This document shows, piece after piece, positions 33,164 to 46,059 of a stretch of DNA of 64,000 nt (position 1 is the first letter of the stretch; each line of letters opens with the position of its first letter). The stretch covers positions 107,879,141-107,943,140 of the forward strand of contig CM043942.1 in NCBI GenBank assembly GCA_014529385.2, read 5' to 3'. The position numbers and the translations under genes were made by a program. The notes below the pieces were generated by a model. That model saw nothing but the letters and a program-made list of their open reading frames with translations, did not search any database and had not been told where the DNA came from. The DNA is from Adiantum capillus-veneris. Its lineage: Eukaryota; Streptophyta; Polypodiopsida; Polypodiales; Pteridaceae.

Positions 33164-33867
33164 GTGAATCCAACACCTGTACAAGGGATACACATCAACC
33201 ACCTTGTCTTGTATCCAGATTTAGTCCCCTCGTCTACTTCAAATGCATCCTCATCTTCCCAATTTCCAGTTTGCTTCAAGAATTTTGATGGATAGAGTGG
33301 ATATTATACATTGACATGTGGTAATTATTATCACTTTGTTTGTCTCATTTGTTTGATGTAAAATACTAGCCAATGCGCAATCTGTTCACAAGATATTCCA
33401 CAAGGAATATATATTATGTTTGGCATGAAAAATGATTATAAATTCAAGCAAGCCCACCAAGATATCCCTAGCACAATTAGAAATACGTTTGATGAACAAG
33501 ATGTTGCTTCAGAGCAACACAATTGGGATCGACAAAATATGTATAATTGCAAATATGAAGCATTGTATATGATCAAAACACATTTGAATACAAAGGTCTT
33601 TTACAATGGGTTTTAACACGATCTTTATTCTACTCTCAAGCTATATTGAATCTGTAAAGTTTTTCTCTGGTTCTAAGTCTGAGTGTTGTGGTTCTCCCTA
33701 ATTCAACTTCCACATATATTATCAAATTCCCTTCTATTTCGTCTATAGTGCATTGAGATACACCAACATTGAGCTCTTCTTTGTCTTTGTTTTGACAATC
33801 ATACAACCAGGTTGGCATTTCCTCCTCATATCAAGCACTTTCAATGTGATTCAATATCTTTTCATTG

Positions 33868-35846
33868 CAAAACATATACACTAATTTTTCCTCTCTATCT
33901 GCTAGTAGTCTGTTGCGAATAGTGCTGTCAACATACTTGTACATACTCTAGTTTTTCTCTGAACTTGAGTTTGCTGCACATTGTGCTAGTACTTTCATTG
34001 CAAGGGGAGGTAAGGTAGAGTAATGCTCTCCACCATTCATCATCCACCACTTCCATGCAGGTTGCTCTTTTACCATTACCTGTAAAAAATCATTCGCAAA
34101 AGGATCTTCTTTTAATCTAAATGCACTCATTTCTTTGATGCAATCAATTTGGTCCTGAACGTTGGAGTAGAACGTGTTGACCACTTGATAGAAATCGCTT
34201 ACCACCTCTGTATTGGACATCAGATCTAGATTCCAATACTCCGGATTGAGCATGTAAGCAACACTATGGAGTGGACTATGAGCGCTCTTCCACCTTGCAT
34301 GAAAATACTTTGCCAAAAAAATTTGTTGTTACCCAACAGAGAATGGTAGTCGCCACTTCTTCTCTACTACAGACTCTTTCAGCTCTTTGGGATTTTCAAG
34401 ACTCTGTTGGACTGACCACCATGTCATCCACACTTTGCCCAAGTTTGGCGTCCTTTGATCAAGATTCCGGATCGCGAACATAATGAGCATCATTACATGG
34501 TATGCATCCATTACACTCCTCCAGCAAGCAACCTTGTTTACATTGCCACCTAGATATGTAATTTATCTTTCAGTTTTTCTTTCTGCTCAAGCTACCATTC
34601 ATCAAAGGCCGTGCAATTGAATGTGTCAATCACAACGCATTTATTGCGGAGAAGTGATTCCAAGGTATAAAAGTGCATGCAAAACCGAGTTTCAGCAGGA
34701 AGTTTCAACATCACGGACATGGCATCCTATACAAATTGAGCACTCTTTGTCTTTTCAAGATAAATTTCACAACCTGACTCGTTGTATCAAATATTTTGGC
34801 AAACCATGTGGTTTCTTCGCTAGTTTACCAATCTTTCAGCACCAAGTTTAAGTTGTGCGTATTACAACCATTGCCAAAAATGTGTGGAAAGCACTTCTTT
34901 ATTAATTCACTGGCGTTTTTACAATTCTTTGTGTTGTCCATGACTAGTTGAACGACATGTTCAACACCAATTTCTTTAATTACATTAATCAAGAGCTCAG
35001 AAATTTATTTTCCACTTTTAATTGCACCAGAACTATCAATAGCCTTTATAAATGTTTCTCCCCTTACACAAACCAGTATTACATTGATCAGCGGTCTTCT
35101 TTGAAGATTTGACCAGCCATCACTCACAATTGTAAATTCTGAAAGCGAAATATTCTCAAGTATTATTTTTCCAACATGCTCTTTGACTTCGATGTAACAT
35201 TTGTCCAAGAAAAAATTTTGTATCGTCTGATAAAAAGGAGCTGAAAATCCTGGGCCAAACTCACCGATTTTCTTCTAAGCAGCCTTCCAATGATTGTTGT
35301 CTACCATGACTAAAGCATTTCCACGAAAGAATATTGATTTGGCGAGTGCAGTTTGTGCTTTTTCTAGAGACTGCACTTGAAATCTTTGATGTAATGATTT
35401 TTGGCGCATTTGATTAAGTCCACCTTCATTGTGATGCTTAAAAGGAACATTGCCTGGAATTTTCTCTCCTTGCGCAGGTTGTTCTCCAAGGTTAGTTGGC
35501 GTCACTACACGATTTGTGGAGTTAATATTTGGCTTTGAGAAATCTTGACTTGAAGCCACAGAGCTATATATCTATTGTTTCTTGCCAACCTTTTTGGCGA
35601 GCTCTTCTCTCAAACGCTTTGCAACTGTAGGGCGTGAGGATGTTCACATTTCTTACAAATCTTTTTAACGCTACCCAGAAAATGATCCCTAATATGTGGT
35701 GCACCGCCTGATTTTGTTGTGTGAAAAAATTTACATTGCCACTCCATATATTGGCCGCATATATTGTGAGCATAATCCCACTCTTTGCTAGGAGCTTTTT
35801 TATTCTTTGGCTTATTCGTACCACTTGTACCCACATTTTTCTCCAT
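33868..35846 (-). pseudogene. hAT-family transposase, degenerate
   Basis: In minus-strand order: a BED-type zinc-finger-like N-terminus (WQCKFFHTTKSGGAPHIRDH, with CKKCEH after it; 35846-35610), a linker (35559-35275), a DUF659 domain with TIVSDGWSNLQRRPLINVIL and then VVQLVMDNTKNCKNA (35208 to about 34900), and the C-terminal hAT dimerisation region (34316-33868) with WKWWMMNGGEHYSTLPPLA and YVDSTIRNRLLADREEKLVY. In-frame stops lie near 35275, 35005 and at 33948-33950, where the last replaces a conserved Trp. hAT transposases move DNA by cut and paste with 8-bp TSDs; I could not find the terminal inverted repeats. Confidence 0.82.
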
Positions 35847-35849
35847 TGC

Positions 35850-37129
35850 TTTTAAATTAAAACTGAAGACAAAAGAACCAGATATTCAGTTTTTGAAACA
35901 TTTTTCCAATTTTCAATATATATTAAAATTTAAAAACCATTCAATATGAAAGTAACCATGATGCACAATATGAGATTTTCAATGCACGCTAGTCAATCCA
36001 CATATCGATCACCTATATTGTGAGCAAACATACACATTGCAACACAGTCTATGCACGGCATAATAACTACAACAATGCTATGAATCTCTCAATGCAATTA
36101 TTATTGTAATGATTATTTATATTTCCACTTTGATTTGCAAACAATAAGACACATCTAATTTCAATTGCTACAAAAAACAAACGAAAGCAATAAAATATAT
36201 GATTGGTCATTTCTTGCACTAATAATCTATCGTAATACATAATGCACTCTCTGTATAAACCAATGCATAAACTAACGCAAATAAATCTTCAATATAATCA
36301 CTCAATTGAGGACTACTTGTACCCAGTGAAGGATTGTAGCCCCCCCATGCAACCAATTCAATATATAAAAGCTATTTTAATCCAATTAAGGATTATAGCT
36401 CTTATATTGTGGAGTGACAAGTGTAAATCAGCTCAGTAGGATCTTTATATGCTCAGTACACTAGTACAGGACATCCAACCCTTGACTATCGACTTGTCAT
36501 TTACATATGCTCATCTTCTAAAACCAATTGCAGTGCTCATTTGGACCAATGGCTTCTTCGCAATGAGCATGACTCTCCAAGTTTTCAGTTGTTTTGGTTT
36601 CGTACCTTTATGTCAGTAAACAAATTTTAAAAATTTAGAAGTGGTTACCGAATTAAGAATCACACTCGGCCCAAAAAAAAGACCTCTGACTCGTAACCTT
36701 AGGTCAATTCACAAGGAGATGACTATACGCGGCACTCGGATACACTCCCCAAGGATTTGCCTAGCTAAACGACCACAATTAGCACGATGTTTACTATATA
36801 TAATTACTCCCGCCAGGCTTTCTCATTTTCCCGACGAGGCCGCTGGGAAATTACATATACCCAACGGGCCCGCCGAGAAAATGAAAAAACCCGGCGGGCC
36901 CCGCAGGGAAAAATGAAAAACCAGAAGGGCTAACCAGCTCTATGGATTTTTGCAGGTCATAATCAAAGTCACGTTAACAATTAACGTGATCACGTGATTT
37001 TCTTGTGTAAATACTAGAGTTATTGATGTAATCACACAATCGTGATTACGTTAATGAAATCCCTGGTACTGGTTTACTTCCTTTAGTATTACTTTCCATG
37101 AAGGCGCCTTGTGTAGCTCTCTCATTCTA
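35850..37129. other. Non-coding; GC-rich motif cluster at 36.81-36.93 kb
   Basis: No gene is seen. Near 36811-36930 a CCCGNCGGGCC-like motif followed by (G)GAAAATGA recurs three to four times in both orientations, ringed by AT-rich DNA. This resembles a subterminal region of a DNA transposon, but I see no termini. Confidence 0.35.
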
Positions 37130-38900
37130 CTTATAGGCGGCCTCGTTGTAGTTGGGGGGTCTCTCCATTCATGGCACTCTGCTTATTACATCGGACAAGT
37201 GGCCTTCCTCCTTCTTCTATTTAAAGAGGTGAGGGTGCAACTCTGCCCCTCACTTAGCTTTGGTTGTTGTTCTACTTCCATTAAGTAGAAATTGTGTGGC
37301 TGTTTTACACTGAAGTATGGAGCTCGCAACACAAGTCTCTCAGGTTGGCCACTCCGCCCTTGCATATTTCTTTGTAGACCTATTTTTAAAAAAAGAGGGG
37401 TGTTATTTCACTAAGTTAATGACGTTGTAGCTAGTTTTGATTCTATGGTTCTTGATGTAGTTTTTGCTCTGCATAAACAGATCTTGGTTATGGTCCTTGA
37501 TGGTCGATGAGTATTTATGATGATGATATTTTTGGCATGGCTTGTTTACCCTTCTACTGGGTTTTTCGGATTGCTGTTAAACTTCGTGATTACTGTTCAA
37601 AGTTGTTTGGACATATGTTACCAACTGTTGCAGTATATAATCTCTGTATAAACTGTTTTTTTTTGGGAGGCTGCTCTACAGCAACATTAGCTCTCTTACT
37701 TAGCATAGCAGTGCTCTGTCGGTAGTAACTGATCATACTTTGATGGCTTACTGAACATCATAACGCCTCAAGATTTACTTGATATTGTCGTTTTTTCGTA
37801 AGGATTATAGCACTGCCAAATGGGAAACCTTGATGGGCCTTGTACATTGGATGGCCATTGGTACTTACATGAGTGGGTTTTGTGACCCTATTGTGCACTG
37901 ATATTTATTGGCTATGGGTACTTACATGGGTAGTGATGGTTTCCTTTCCTATTGCGCACTATTTGTTTTTTAAAACCGGATTCTTAGGGGTGTTTTTCCA
38001 GGTTTCACGCTATTGCAATACTTGGTCTTTACTTTCTTAGGTTAGTTTATGCATTACAGCTTCTGCATGGACTTCAGCGGTTGTTGCTCCTCTTTATAGA
38101 TTTGAATATTGATGTAGTACTAGCACTTTAAGCATGTTATATCTTTTCCCTTAAATACTTCATGGTTCGGATTACGGCCTGGCATATCAGGGCTCTTTGT
38201 CACTTGAATTGCTTAAGAGAAGTTTATGGTAAGTGATTTACAAATTCTGGGATGATTTGGAGTACATCTACCATGATGGATATCTAACCTTTTAAAAAAA
38301 AACAAAAACTAGCGTGTTACTTTATAAGAACTGTAAATGGAACTTGTTATAAACTTCATTTGATGGAGCTTTCATAAACTGATAAAACTGTTGGAAATAT
38401 ATAAAAAAAGGGGGGATTTTGACACTTGTATTAGAAGGGGTGATGGCCTTCTACTCAAAATGATACTCTTTTACTAAAAAACTTTGGGTTTTTTTACTAA
38501 AAAAAATATTACAAAAATACTATGGACTAAGCTTGTAAGTTAGAAAAAAGTTTGTAAGGGGGACATGGATAACAACTGGTATAGTCCATTAATACTTGTA
38601 AAACAAATCCAAGGCTAACATATTTGTTGTCTTGTTTGGATGGGTGCAAGTAAGGACTCTATCTTATCTTGGAAAGTTTTTTTTTGGCTATAGCGAGCTG
38701 TCCAATACTGGATTACACATTTACCTATTGCTTGGGAAGTTCTTTTGTTAAATTATATACTGGAATGGTGCTTCATTCTTACAATCATTGTACAAAAATA
38801 ATTCTAAGACTCGATTGTTTTGTACTTATCATTTCCTTTGTTCTAAATCCAGTTGTCTTTTGAATGTAAAAAGTTCAATTATGTCTTATTATCTATGATA
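37130..38900 (+). repeat. Unknown unit U, left copy (inverted partner of 43.64-45.50 kb)
   Basis: From a TATA-like TATTTAAA (37218-37225) and GCCCCTCACTTAG (37245-37257) the unit has a leader, ATGGAG at 37317 and a splice-donor-like TCTCAG|GT at 37343, and ends near TTATGTCTTATTAT at about 38895. All of these blocks recur in reverse orientation at 45.5-43.64 kb. The best matches are at 38415-38465 and 38720-38895. No long reading frame exists. It could be a non-coding transcription unit, a decayed gene family member or a mobile element without a recognised coding region. Confidence 0.55.
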
Positions 38901-39025
38901 GAATAGCTACACACAGAGAGAGCCACATCATACCCTGGACACACATGACAGTGCGCACAAAGGTGGTGGCGATGAAGATTGGCACAGTAACTATGCACGA
39001 CCACGAAGTGGTTGTGTGTGTGTGC

Positions 39026-39089
<64 letters not shown>

Positions 39090-39435
39090 TGAGGTCATGG
39101 CGATGTATTGTTTCTTAGAGCTTCGATTCCAAAGTTGAAGCCTGCTTAGCAGGGCACATGGTGACGGGTAGCTCAAAATCAAAGGCCTGCTTAGGCAAGG
39201 CACGACGGGTCAAAACATTGGTTTGTAGGGCATGGCGGCTCGAAACATCAACACAAAACTATTTCTTTGTTAGAACTTGGAAATGATGACACATGGAAGG
39301 ATGACCCCTTTTCGCCGTAGAGTGTTTATATAGATGAATAGCATCAATTCTTCAAATTTTGACCAAAAAATTAAAGTAGTTTTTAGTGTGTGCCTTATTT
39401 ACTTTAAACCTTTTTTCAATCAAAAAAAAAGATTT

Positions 39436-39473
<38 letters not shown>

Positions 39474-40612
39474 CACACACACACACACATACGCACAGAC
39501 ATACACACACATACCTTGTTATTTTGAGACTATTCAAAATTGGTATTCAATAAAAAGTGGAGTTTAATCTATTTTTGACACTCTAAAATTGCAAAATCTT
39601 AGCTAGATTCCAAATGTGCCTTGAATTAAACCACTAAAATTTTGCTAATATACATACGAACAATTGCTTAAATTTTAAATTTTTATGGCCATTGGCCTTG
39701 GAGAAGCAAACGTGAGCCACCCTCAATTGCCTTTCACAAGTAAAGTCTACCTTAAAAGAAAAATTAAAGTCAACCCCTTGGCTTTCACAAGAAAAAGAAA
39801 AGTCAATCCCTTCTTTTGAAACTTGTCTGGGTGAAAGTTGAAAAGTGAAAAGGTTCAAAGTTCACAAAATGAAACATATTGTAAAGTTTTCTATAAAGTG
39901 AACCTAAGTGTGACACGTGGAGGCTCTCTCCTTCCTCAAAAAGTTTAAGCTCCATTATATATACAGTATAGATATAGATGTCTAAAGACCTTATAATATT
40001 CTACAAGATGGTTGTGCTAATTGCTCACAAAAAGAAAACCCCTCTCTTTTCAACTAAGGTTCTAAGTACTCGAGACTATAGTGCCTCATCAGCTAGAAGT
40101 TTTGCATAATCACGGCATTGCAAGGCCTAAGTCTTGCAAGGATTGTGAGGCTATGTCCTGAAGAAGACGCAATGAAAGACCATCAAGAGCTTTATCTTCC
40201 CCTCCCATTGCACGTTGCAATGCATTAGAAAAAATATGAACCCCAAAAGGGCCCTTTAGCTTAAGGGGTGATTAAGCATGGACCAATAGGAAGAGGGTGG
40301 TGGCCACAGCTATAGCCTCAAAAAAGTAGGGTGTGAGGGGACATGGGGGCCTATTTGTTCCTCTCATTATAGCTTTGTCCCCTAGAAAAAGAGAAAAAAG
40401 GGAAAAGGGGTTGGGGGGGGGGGGGGTTCCCTCCATTTTCATGGGCGGCCATAAAGTAACCCTAAATTTAAAAAAAAAACAAAAATCTCTAAATCTCACT
40501 TTTCACTCCCCAAAAGCTCCCCTAACCAAATACATGGTCAAAAACCTATTTTCTTTCACCAAAATTTTCATTTCTCAGTCATTACCCTCCATTCTACCTC
40601 CTCCTCCTCCTC

Positions 40613-40669
<57 letters not shown>

Positions 40670-40939
40670 ATGCTTTCCCATCAAACTCTACTACTCATAA
40701 AAGCCAAAATATGAGGTAGAAAGGGTTGTCTTGTACAATACCAGAGATTCTAATGGGGAGTGGGTGCCTCAATTGTTCCGCAAAGGCATTTGGATCTTCA
40801 TGCAACCTGCAGCAGCCACCGGGACTCATCGTGTTCAATATTGTGACAACTTGGATCAACATTGGAAAATATGAGCTTCCTCCAGCTATACGCCAGGCAT
40901 TGCCTGAATTGAAATCAAGGTTCTATAGAGCATGTGCTA
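38901..40939. other. Intergenic DNA with compound microsatellites
   Basis: Compound arrays (GT)n(GA)n at about 39008-39088, (CT)n(AC)n at about 39437-39489 and (TCC)n(TC)n at about 40597-40667, plus a G-run at about 40412-40426. A plus-strand stretch at 40700-40930 reads as if coding in places but has no recognised domain. Confidence 0.5.
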
Positions 40940-41089
40940 GAGTCTCCCAACCATTGGCTCATACACAATGCTTTTCATGTGAGCCTACTCAAGCCCTACA
41001 AAGGACAGCCACCAACAAACCCAATTATTGAAGAGCCACCAGAGATCGAAGATCAAAAAGAGATGCTACAACCCAAAGATATCCTTTGA
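40940..41089 (+). pseudogene. Gypsy integrase C-terminal tail (E')
   Basis: A 50-codon frame ends at TGA 41087-41089: ESPNHWLIHNAFHVSLLKPY and QPPTNPIIEEPPEIEDQ. HWLIHNxFHVSxLKPYKG is the typical end of Ty3/gypsy integrases, and it matches the E counterpart at 62912-63244. Sequence 5' of 40940 no longer aligns, so a deletion or junction lies there. Confidence 0.8.
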
Positions 41090-41579
41090 CACGAGGACAA
41101 GTTACTACGACATTGTAAGATTATCTAACGATATCTTATTAAGTTCAAAAATTATCCTTTTAAGATGTTAGATGGATGCAAGGAATACAGCTTAAGGATA
41201 GTATGAACCTTGTCAATGCTTACAATGCTACAGTAGAGTGAGCAAATGTAAATGTTTCTTTTAAATGATCAATGTTTTTGTCTTTTTATTGTGCACAAAT
41301 TTAAGTAGTATGCATACTTAGAATCATGTTTTGTTGACAACGTCTATCAAACACCAGCAGAAATTTTCACTCTACTTTGGAACTATGATATGGACTAAAG
41401 AACAGACATGCTTATGGTAGCTAAGTCTCCCAAGCCCCAAATAGATTAGTCATCCATCTTGGAATGATGTCGTAGGGTAAAAAGGGATCCTCTACCCACT
41501 AAGAAACATAGACCAATGACTAAGGCTTTATCTCTTCTACCTCTAATCGAGGATGACTATGATTTCAAGAGAGAGGTAA

Positions 41580-43162
41580 TGTCTTAAAATCTAATATCCA
41601 ACTCACCCAGATGATTTTCTTATATTAAAGTGATCATTTAATGTGGGAGAATAAACAAGAACAAGAGTTAGAATATAGACATCTTCTTATGGATCTATCT
41701 CAACACGGGGCCAAAGTCAATGTGTCCAAATGAGAGATGGTCTGTCAAAGAGCAATGCTAGCTAATGAAGCTTAAATACCTTAGCGTTAGTTTCATTAAA
41801 GACCTCCAAAGGTTAGTGTTAAAATTCCCTAGACCTAGGACCTTAGGCAAGCTAGGGTTGTACTTCGGGTGGGATCTGGCGGCCCAAGCTTGAGGTGCTT
41901 GTCATGCTTGCTAACTAAGGTGCTTGAAGTGATTGTCGTGCTTGCTGACTAAGGTGCTTGAGGTGCTTGTCTTTCTTCCTTGCTAAAGTGCTTGAGGTGC
42001 TTGAGGCGCTTCATGACTAAGGGACTTGAGGGACTTAAGGTGTTTCAAAAGTCAACAAGGATCCCTACATATGGGGGGGCGAGCCCTACAAGTAGGGGCA
42101 TGAGAGAAAACACACACACCCTCACTCAAGGCAAGCCTAGTCTAAAGAGACAACAAGGACACATGTCAAGATCCTCTCCATGTTGCCCTCATAAGGTGCC
42201 TAAAGCCTAGTGGTTGGCCTCTAAAGGGGTCCAATAAGCTTTAAGCTAACTAAATTAATTATTTAAGCATTTATTAAGTCCTCTTTCTGAAAGGGGAAAG
42301 GAGGACACTTTTTCCAAAGGCTACCTCTATTACTAGTTGTGACCAAGGCTTGTCATTGGCTAGGCTTGAGAGATCCAATCAGCCACAAGCATGAGCTAGA
42401 AGAGAAGGTCGACCATGCAAGTAGAGGGCTTGCTTGAGGGGTATACTCTCTCTTACTCTCTCTCTCTCTCTCTCTCTCTCTCACATTGTGTGAAGTGCCA
42501 AGTGCAAGAACTCCATCTCCTTCTCCAAGCTTGTTGAGAAGTCGAGAACCTACACCAACACTCTTGGCAATGGAATTCAAATCCAACCAAGATGCTTCAA
42601 TGCTTAATCTTGCCATCTTATTCATCATCATTATTATGCTATTATGCTATGCTATGCAACAAGAGTGATGATAAGTGAGGAACTATTTCTTTCTCGTAAG
42701 AATGTTTCTTCTTCCTCTTCCCTATCCTCATTCCCTGCTAGCTCTCTCCACCATTGAAGGTGTTTGAGGTCTTGGGACTCATGCCGGGGACAAGTTAATT
42801 CTTTCATTTAGCTACGTTCCAGGCATAATTGTGGTGCATGAATCTCTATATCTTCATTGCACCATCAAGGTCTCAAGGAGCACAAAGCTTGTACCAAGTC
42901 TCTCTTTATGGGAGAAATTATAATACAAAAGCCTTTTGGAGGGGGGATCGACGCCACATAAATCTAGTCCTTGACTTTTGTCAAGTTCTCTAATTCACTC
43001 TACTACAAAGTATTGTTCATGCCAAGTTAATTAAGTATAATGGTTGTGTTGCTATCTCTAATCAAGTTCACCCTCTATCTTCTCAAAGTAGTCTCTTAAA
43101 AGTGCTCACTACAATTCTCTTAATTCTGCTATTCTCAATGTTACTAGGCCATTTCCATTACA
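41580..43162 (+). repeat. Element E' 3' LTR (about 1.58 kb)
   Basis: It starts TGTCTTAAAAT after the purine tract and ends CCATTACA at 43162. It matches E segments 62301-61872, 56226-55773 and 64000-63484 in reverse orientation. It contains a cluster of AGGTGCTTGAGG-like words (41.88-42.04 kb) and a (TC)n array at about 42451-42481. Confidence 0.7.
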
Positions 43163-43639
43163 TATTTGTCTCTATTTGTTCGTGTTATAGATTTGAGACT
43201 AGAGTCTATAATGTAAAGCCTCAAAACACCACACAATACCATTAAATTGTTGACCTATGTCACGCTTCTTTGACAATTAGTACAATTCACATAGTTGAGA
43301 CACCCCACTACGTGCTTCTACCTGGGTTCATAAAAAACCGGCCTTTCATATATTTCAAAAGGACAATTTTTGAAAATCCTCAGCTAATTTGGATGGTAGC
43401 CTTGATGAAAACTGGCTAAATTTGGAGGATTTGTGTAAAAAACGATAATAACCCTAAAAGGTTCACTAAAAATTGAGAGATTTCCAATGCTTTCTTTTTT
43501 CCATTAGTTGTTGCTAAAACAATTTTTGGTGAACATTGCTTCTATCTCCTCTGAACCTAGCATTAGTTTTGCATTTATATGTGTATGTGTGTGCATGTGC
43601 ATGTGCCCATGTGTGTGTGTGTGTGTGTGTGTGTGGCTG
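43163..43639. other. Spacer between E' and unit U, with a (TG)n array
   Basis: No gene; (TG)n at about 43607-43634. Confidence 0.5.
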
Positions 43640-45471
43640 TTTTAACTTATATAATAAGACATAAATGAACTTTTACATTCAAAAGACAGCTGGCTTTAGA
43701 GAAAATGCAAAATTAGTACAAAAACAACTAAGCTTAGAATTATCTTTGTACATGGCATATGAAAATGAAGCCACATTCTAGTATACAATGATAGTGATCC
43801 AATAAAGAATTACTTCCCAAGTGGTAGGAGCAAGTGTACTCTCAACAGACAATAGCTTTAAGCCAAAAACAAAATACAAGAAAGGATAGATTCCTCACCT
43901 GCATTCACCCAAGCAGATTTGTTAGCCTTGGATGTGTATTACAGGTGTCAACGGACTATATCAATTGTTATCCATGTCTAACTTACAACTCTTTTAAACT
44001 TAAAACCATTGTACAAAGTGTTCATGTCTTCCACTTCTTTATTTTTTATTGTAAAAAATTTTATTATCCCAATTATTGGAAGTAATTATGTAGGGTTTCT
44101 ATATAGCCCAATTTAATTAAAAAAACTTAAATAGATATTTAACATATACATCATTTTGATCAAAAGGCCATCACCCCTTCTGATCCAAGTGTCTTAAATC
44201 CCTATATTAACCCATAGGTTAGTTTTTCAAATATTACTTTGCCATATTGTCAGGCCCTAATTCCTCTTTTCACAAGTACCATAAAGCATAAAGTAACCTA
44301 ATTAACAACTTGAGATATGTACCACAAAAATTCAATTTTTGGGTTAAAGCATCAATTTTGGCTATGTCATCAAGCAAAAACCAAAACTCGCAGGCCCACA
44401 TGGGCATATAGAATCCAACTTACCTCAATCTATGTTGGTAGGCATTGTGATAAATAAGAAAGAAATCTGCTAAATCTAGTCTACCTACCTTAAAACTATT
44501 TACACACAAGTACACACCATTAAAAAATGGCATCTTTAAAGCGGCAGAATAACCTGATATGAACCTTGTATCAACGTTTTATCCCAAAGTATACAAACCA
44601 TAGTCCCCACAGCGTGGCTCAAGTAACCATTATCATTTTAACAAATATCAAGGGAAAAAAAACCTAAACATTAGGCTGCGTAGTTATCATGACAAACCAG
44701 ACTTACAGCAGCACCAAGTACCAAAAAATCCCCCTTTATTTTGTTGTCCAAACACGGCATTACCTAGCACGAAGACTAAGATTATGCATGGGTTTCCATA
44801 AGCCTTGACCACAATGTATTAAGGCAAAATACAAGTTACCGATTGCTTTTGGATCATAACCCACTATATGAAAGACCAAATTCCTACCATAAAAAAGCCA
44901 AAAAACTATATAGTAATCAGCATGATCAGTATGGATTAAAAATCCATTGATTCCCTCAATAATCATCTCCAGTTTTATCAAAAAAAAGGTACTCCAAGCC
45001 ATAGTGTTTCACCATCCATCCTTCAAACAACCAGTTCATGCACAGTATGCAGTTGCGACAGAATACCCAACAAAAAAACCAAGTCAAGCCAGGCGGTAAG
45101 TGCGCGAACTGTAATAGCAGAAAACAAACTAAATTTGTCATAGTAATAGGAAGTTTTCATGCATTATGTACAAAAACATTATTGTATGTCATCAAGATAC
45201 CATTCACAAGGAGAATACCGACCTGAGACGGGTAGTTCAACCACCTCCATAGCGGCACAGTGTCAAAGCCCTCATACCTTACTTTGAAATACACACGCAA
45301 AGAGAGATATACTCACAGACTAAGTGAGGGGCCAAAGCAACCTCATCTTTTATAGCTCATCTGATATGCTCAAGGTGAGAAGACGCCCCACCATTAGAGT
45401 ATTCAATGGTTACAGGCTCCCAAGCCGCCGCTATGCCACCCCTACTCGCGTATTGGGAGTTGAGAGGGAGG

Positions 45472-45500
<29 letters not shown>
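43640..45500 (-). repeat. Unknown unit U, right copy (minus strand)
   Basis: Reading the minus strand from about 45500: a TATAAAAG box (45354-45347), GCCCCTCACTTAG (45332-45320), ATGGAG at 45250 and a donor-like TCTCAG|GT at 45223, then blocks matching the left copy, including GCTTCATT...CAAT...GTACAAA.ATAATTCTAAG and GTCTTTTGAATGTAAAA. The putative first exon is 28 nt here against 27 nt on the left, so the phase would differ and coding use is doubtful. Confidence 0.55.
45347..45354 (-). promoter_or_regulatory. TATA box of unit U, right copy
   Basis: TATAAAAG on the minus strand lies about 15 nt upstream of the conserved GCCCCTCACTTAG block. The left copy has TATTTAAA in the same place, so a promoter is the feature the two copies best share. 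Confidence 0.5.

Positions 45501-45508
<8 letters not shown>
45475..45508. repeat. (GA)n microsatellite
   Basis: A (GA)n run of about 34 bp upstream of the unit U right-copy promoter. Confidence 0.9.
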
Positions 45509-45510
<2 letters not shown>

Positions 45511-46014
45511 TGTAGGAGTTTAGCAGTAGGCTGTGGTGAGTTGTAGTACAGTCAAGGGGGATAGAGAGAGCGAGGGCGTGAAAGTTAGGGTAGCAATGAA
45601 AGCCACGATCCTCACATAATATCTTAGGGGTGGGTACCCATGAGGAGATAGATGAAGAGGATTGCCCCCCATTTTTTATAAAAATTGACCCATACGATAG
45701 TTTTAGGGTACAACCTAGGAACTTTGATAAAGGTAAATAAGAATCCTTGTGAAAAGAAAAAAAATTGTTCTATTTATGTAATTTAATTGTTGGATAAGTA
45801 CACGTGTACGTGTGTGTGTGTGTGTGTGTATTTGTGTGTGTGGTGTGGGGGGATGCTCTATGACACTTGGATATCTTGTGAACTGCCCAAAGGTTTAATC
45901 TTTCAATTAAGGAATTGGAAGCCACAACAATAATTAAGATAAGGCTTTGGAAGCCACAAAAGATGTGTTGTAACAAACATGATATAGCATTTGGCGAAGT
46001 AAACTACACAAGAA

Positions 46015-46016
<2 letters not shown>
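45509..46016. other. No recognisable gene; (TG)n array
   Basis: A (GT)n array lies at about 45810-45842. Nothing else is identified. Confidence 0.5.

Positions 46017-46058
<42 letters not shown>
46017..46058 (+). repeat. Poly(G) tract of 42 bp
   Basis: An uninterrupted run of 42 G. It abuts the 3' side of the SINE-like segment that lies on the minus strand, where it reads as poly(C). Confidence 0.9.

Positions 46059-46059
<1 letters not shown>

Larger units (their letters stand above)
40940..43162 (+). mobile_element. Ty3/gypsy element E', 3' end only
   Basis: It comprises the integrase C-terminus, a 3' untranslated region with the purine tract AGAGAGGTAA (41570-41579), and a long LTR (41580-43162, TG...CA). 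Each part has a reverse-orientation counterpart in element E at 55.8-64 kb. The 5' part of the element is absent. Similarity to E is roughly 75-85% by eye, so the two are old relatives. Confidence 0.75.

Noticed and set aside
37507-37725. 72-aa hydrophobic plus-strand frame inside unit U
   Set aside because: The frame is not obviously preserved in the inverted copy and hydrophobicity alone arises easily in T-rich DNA.
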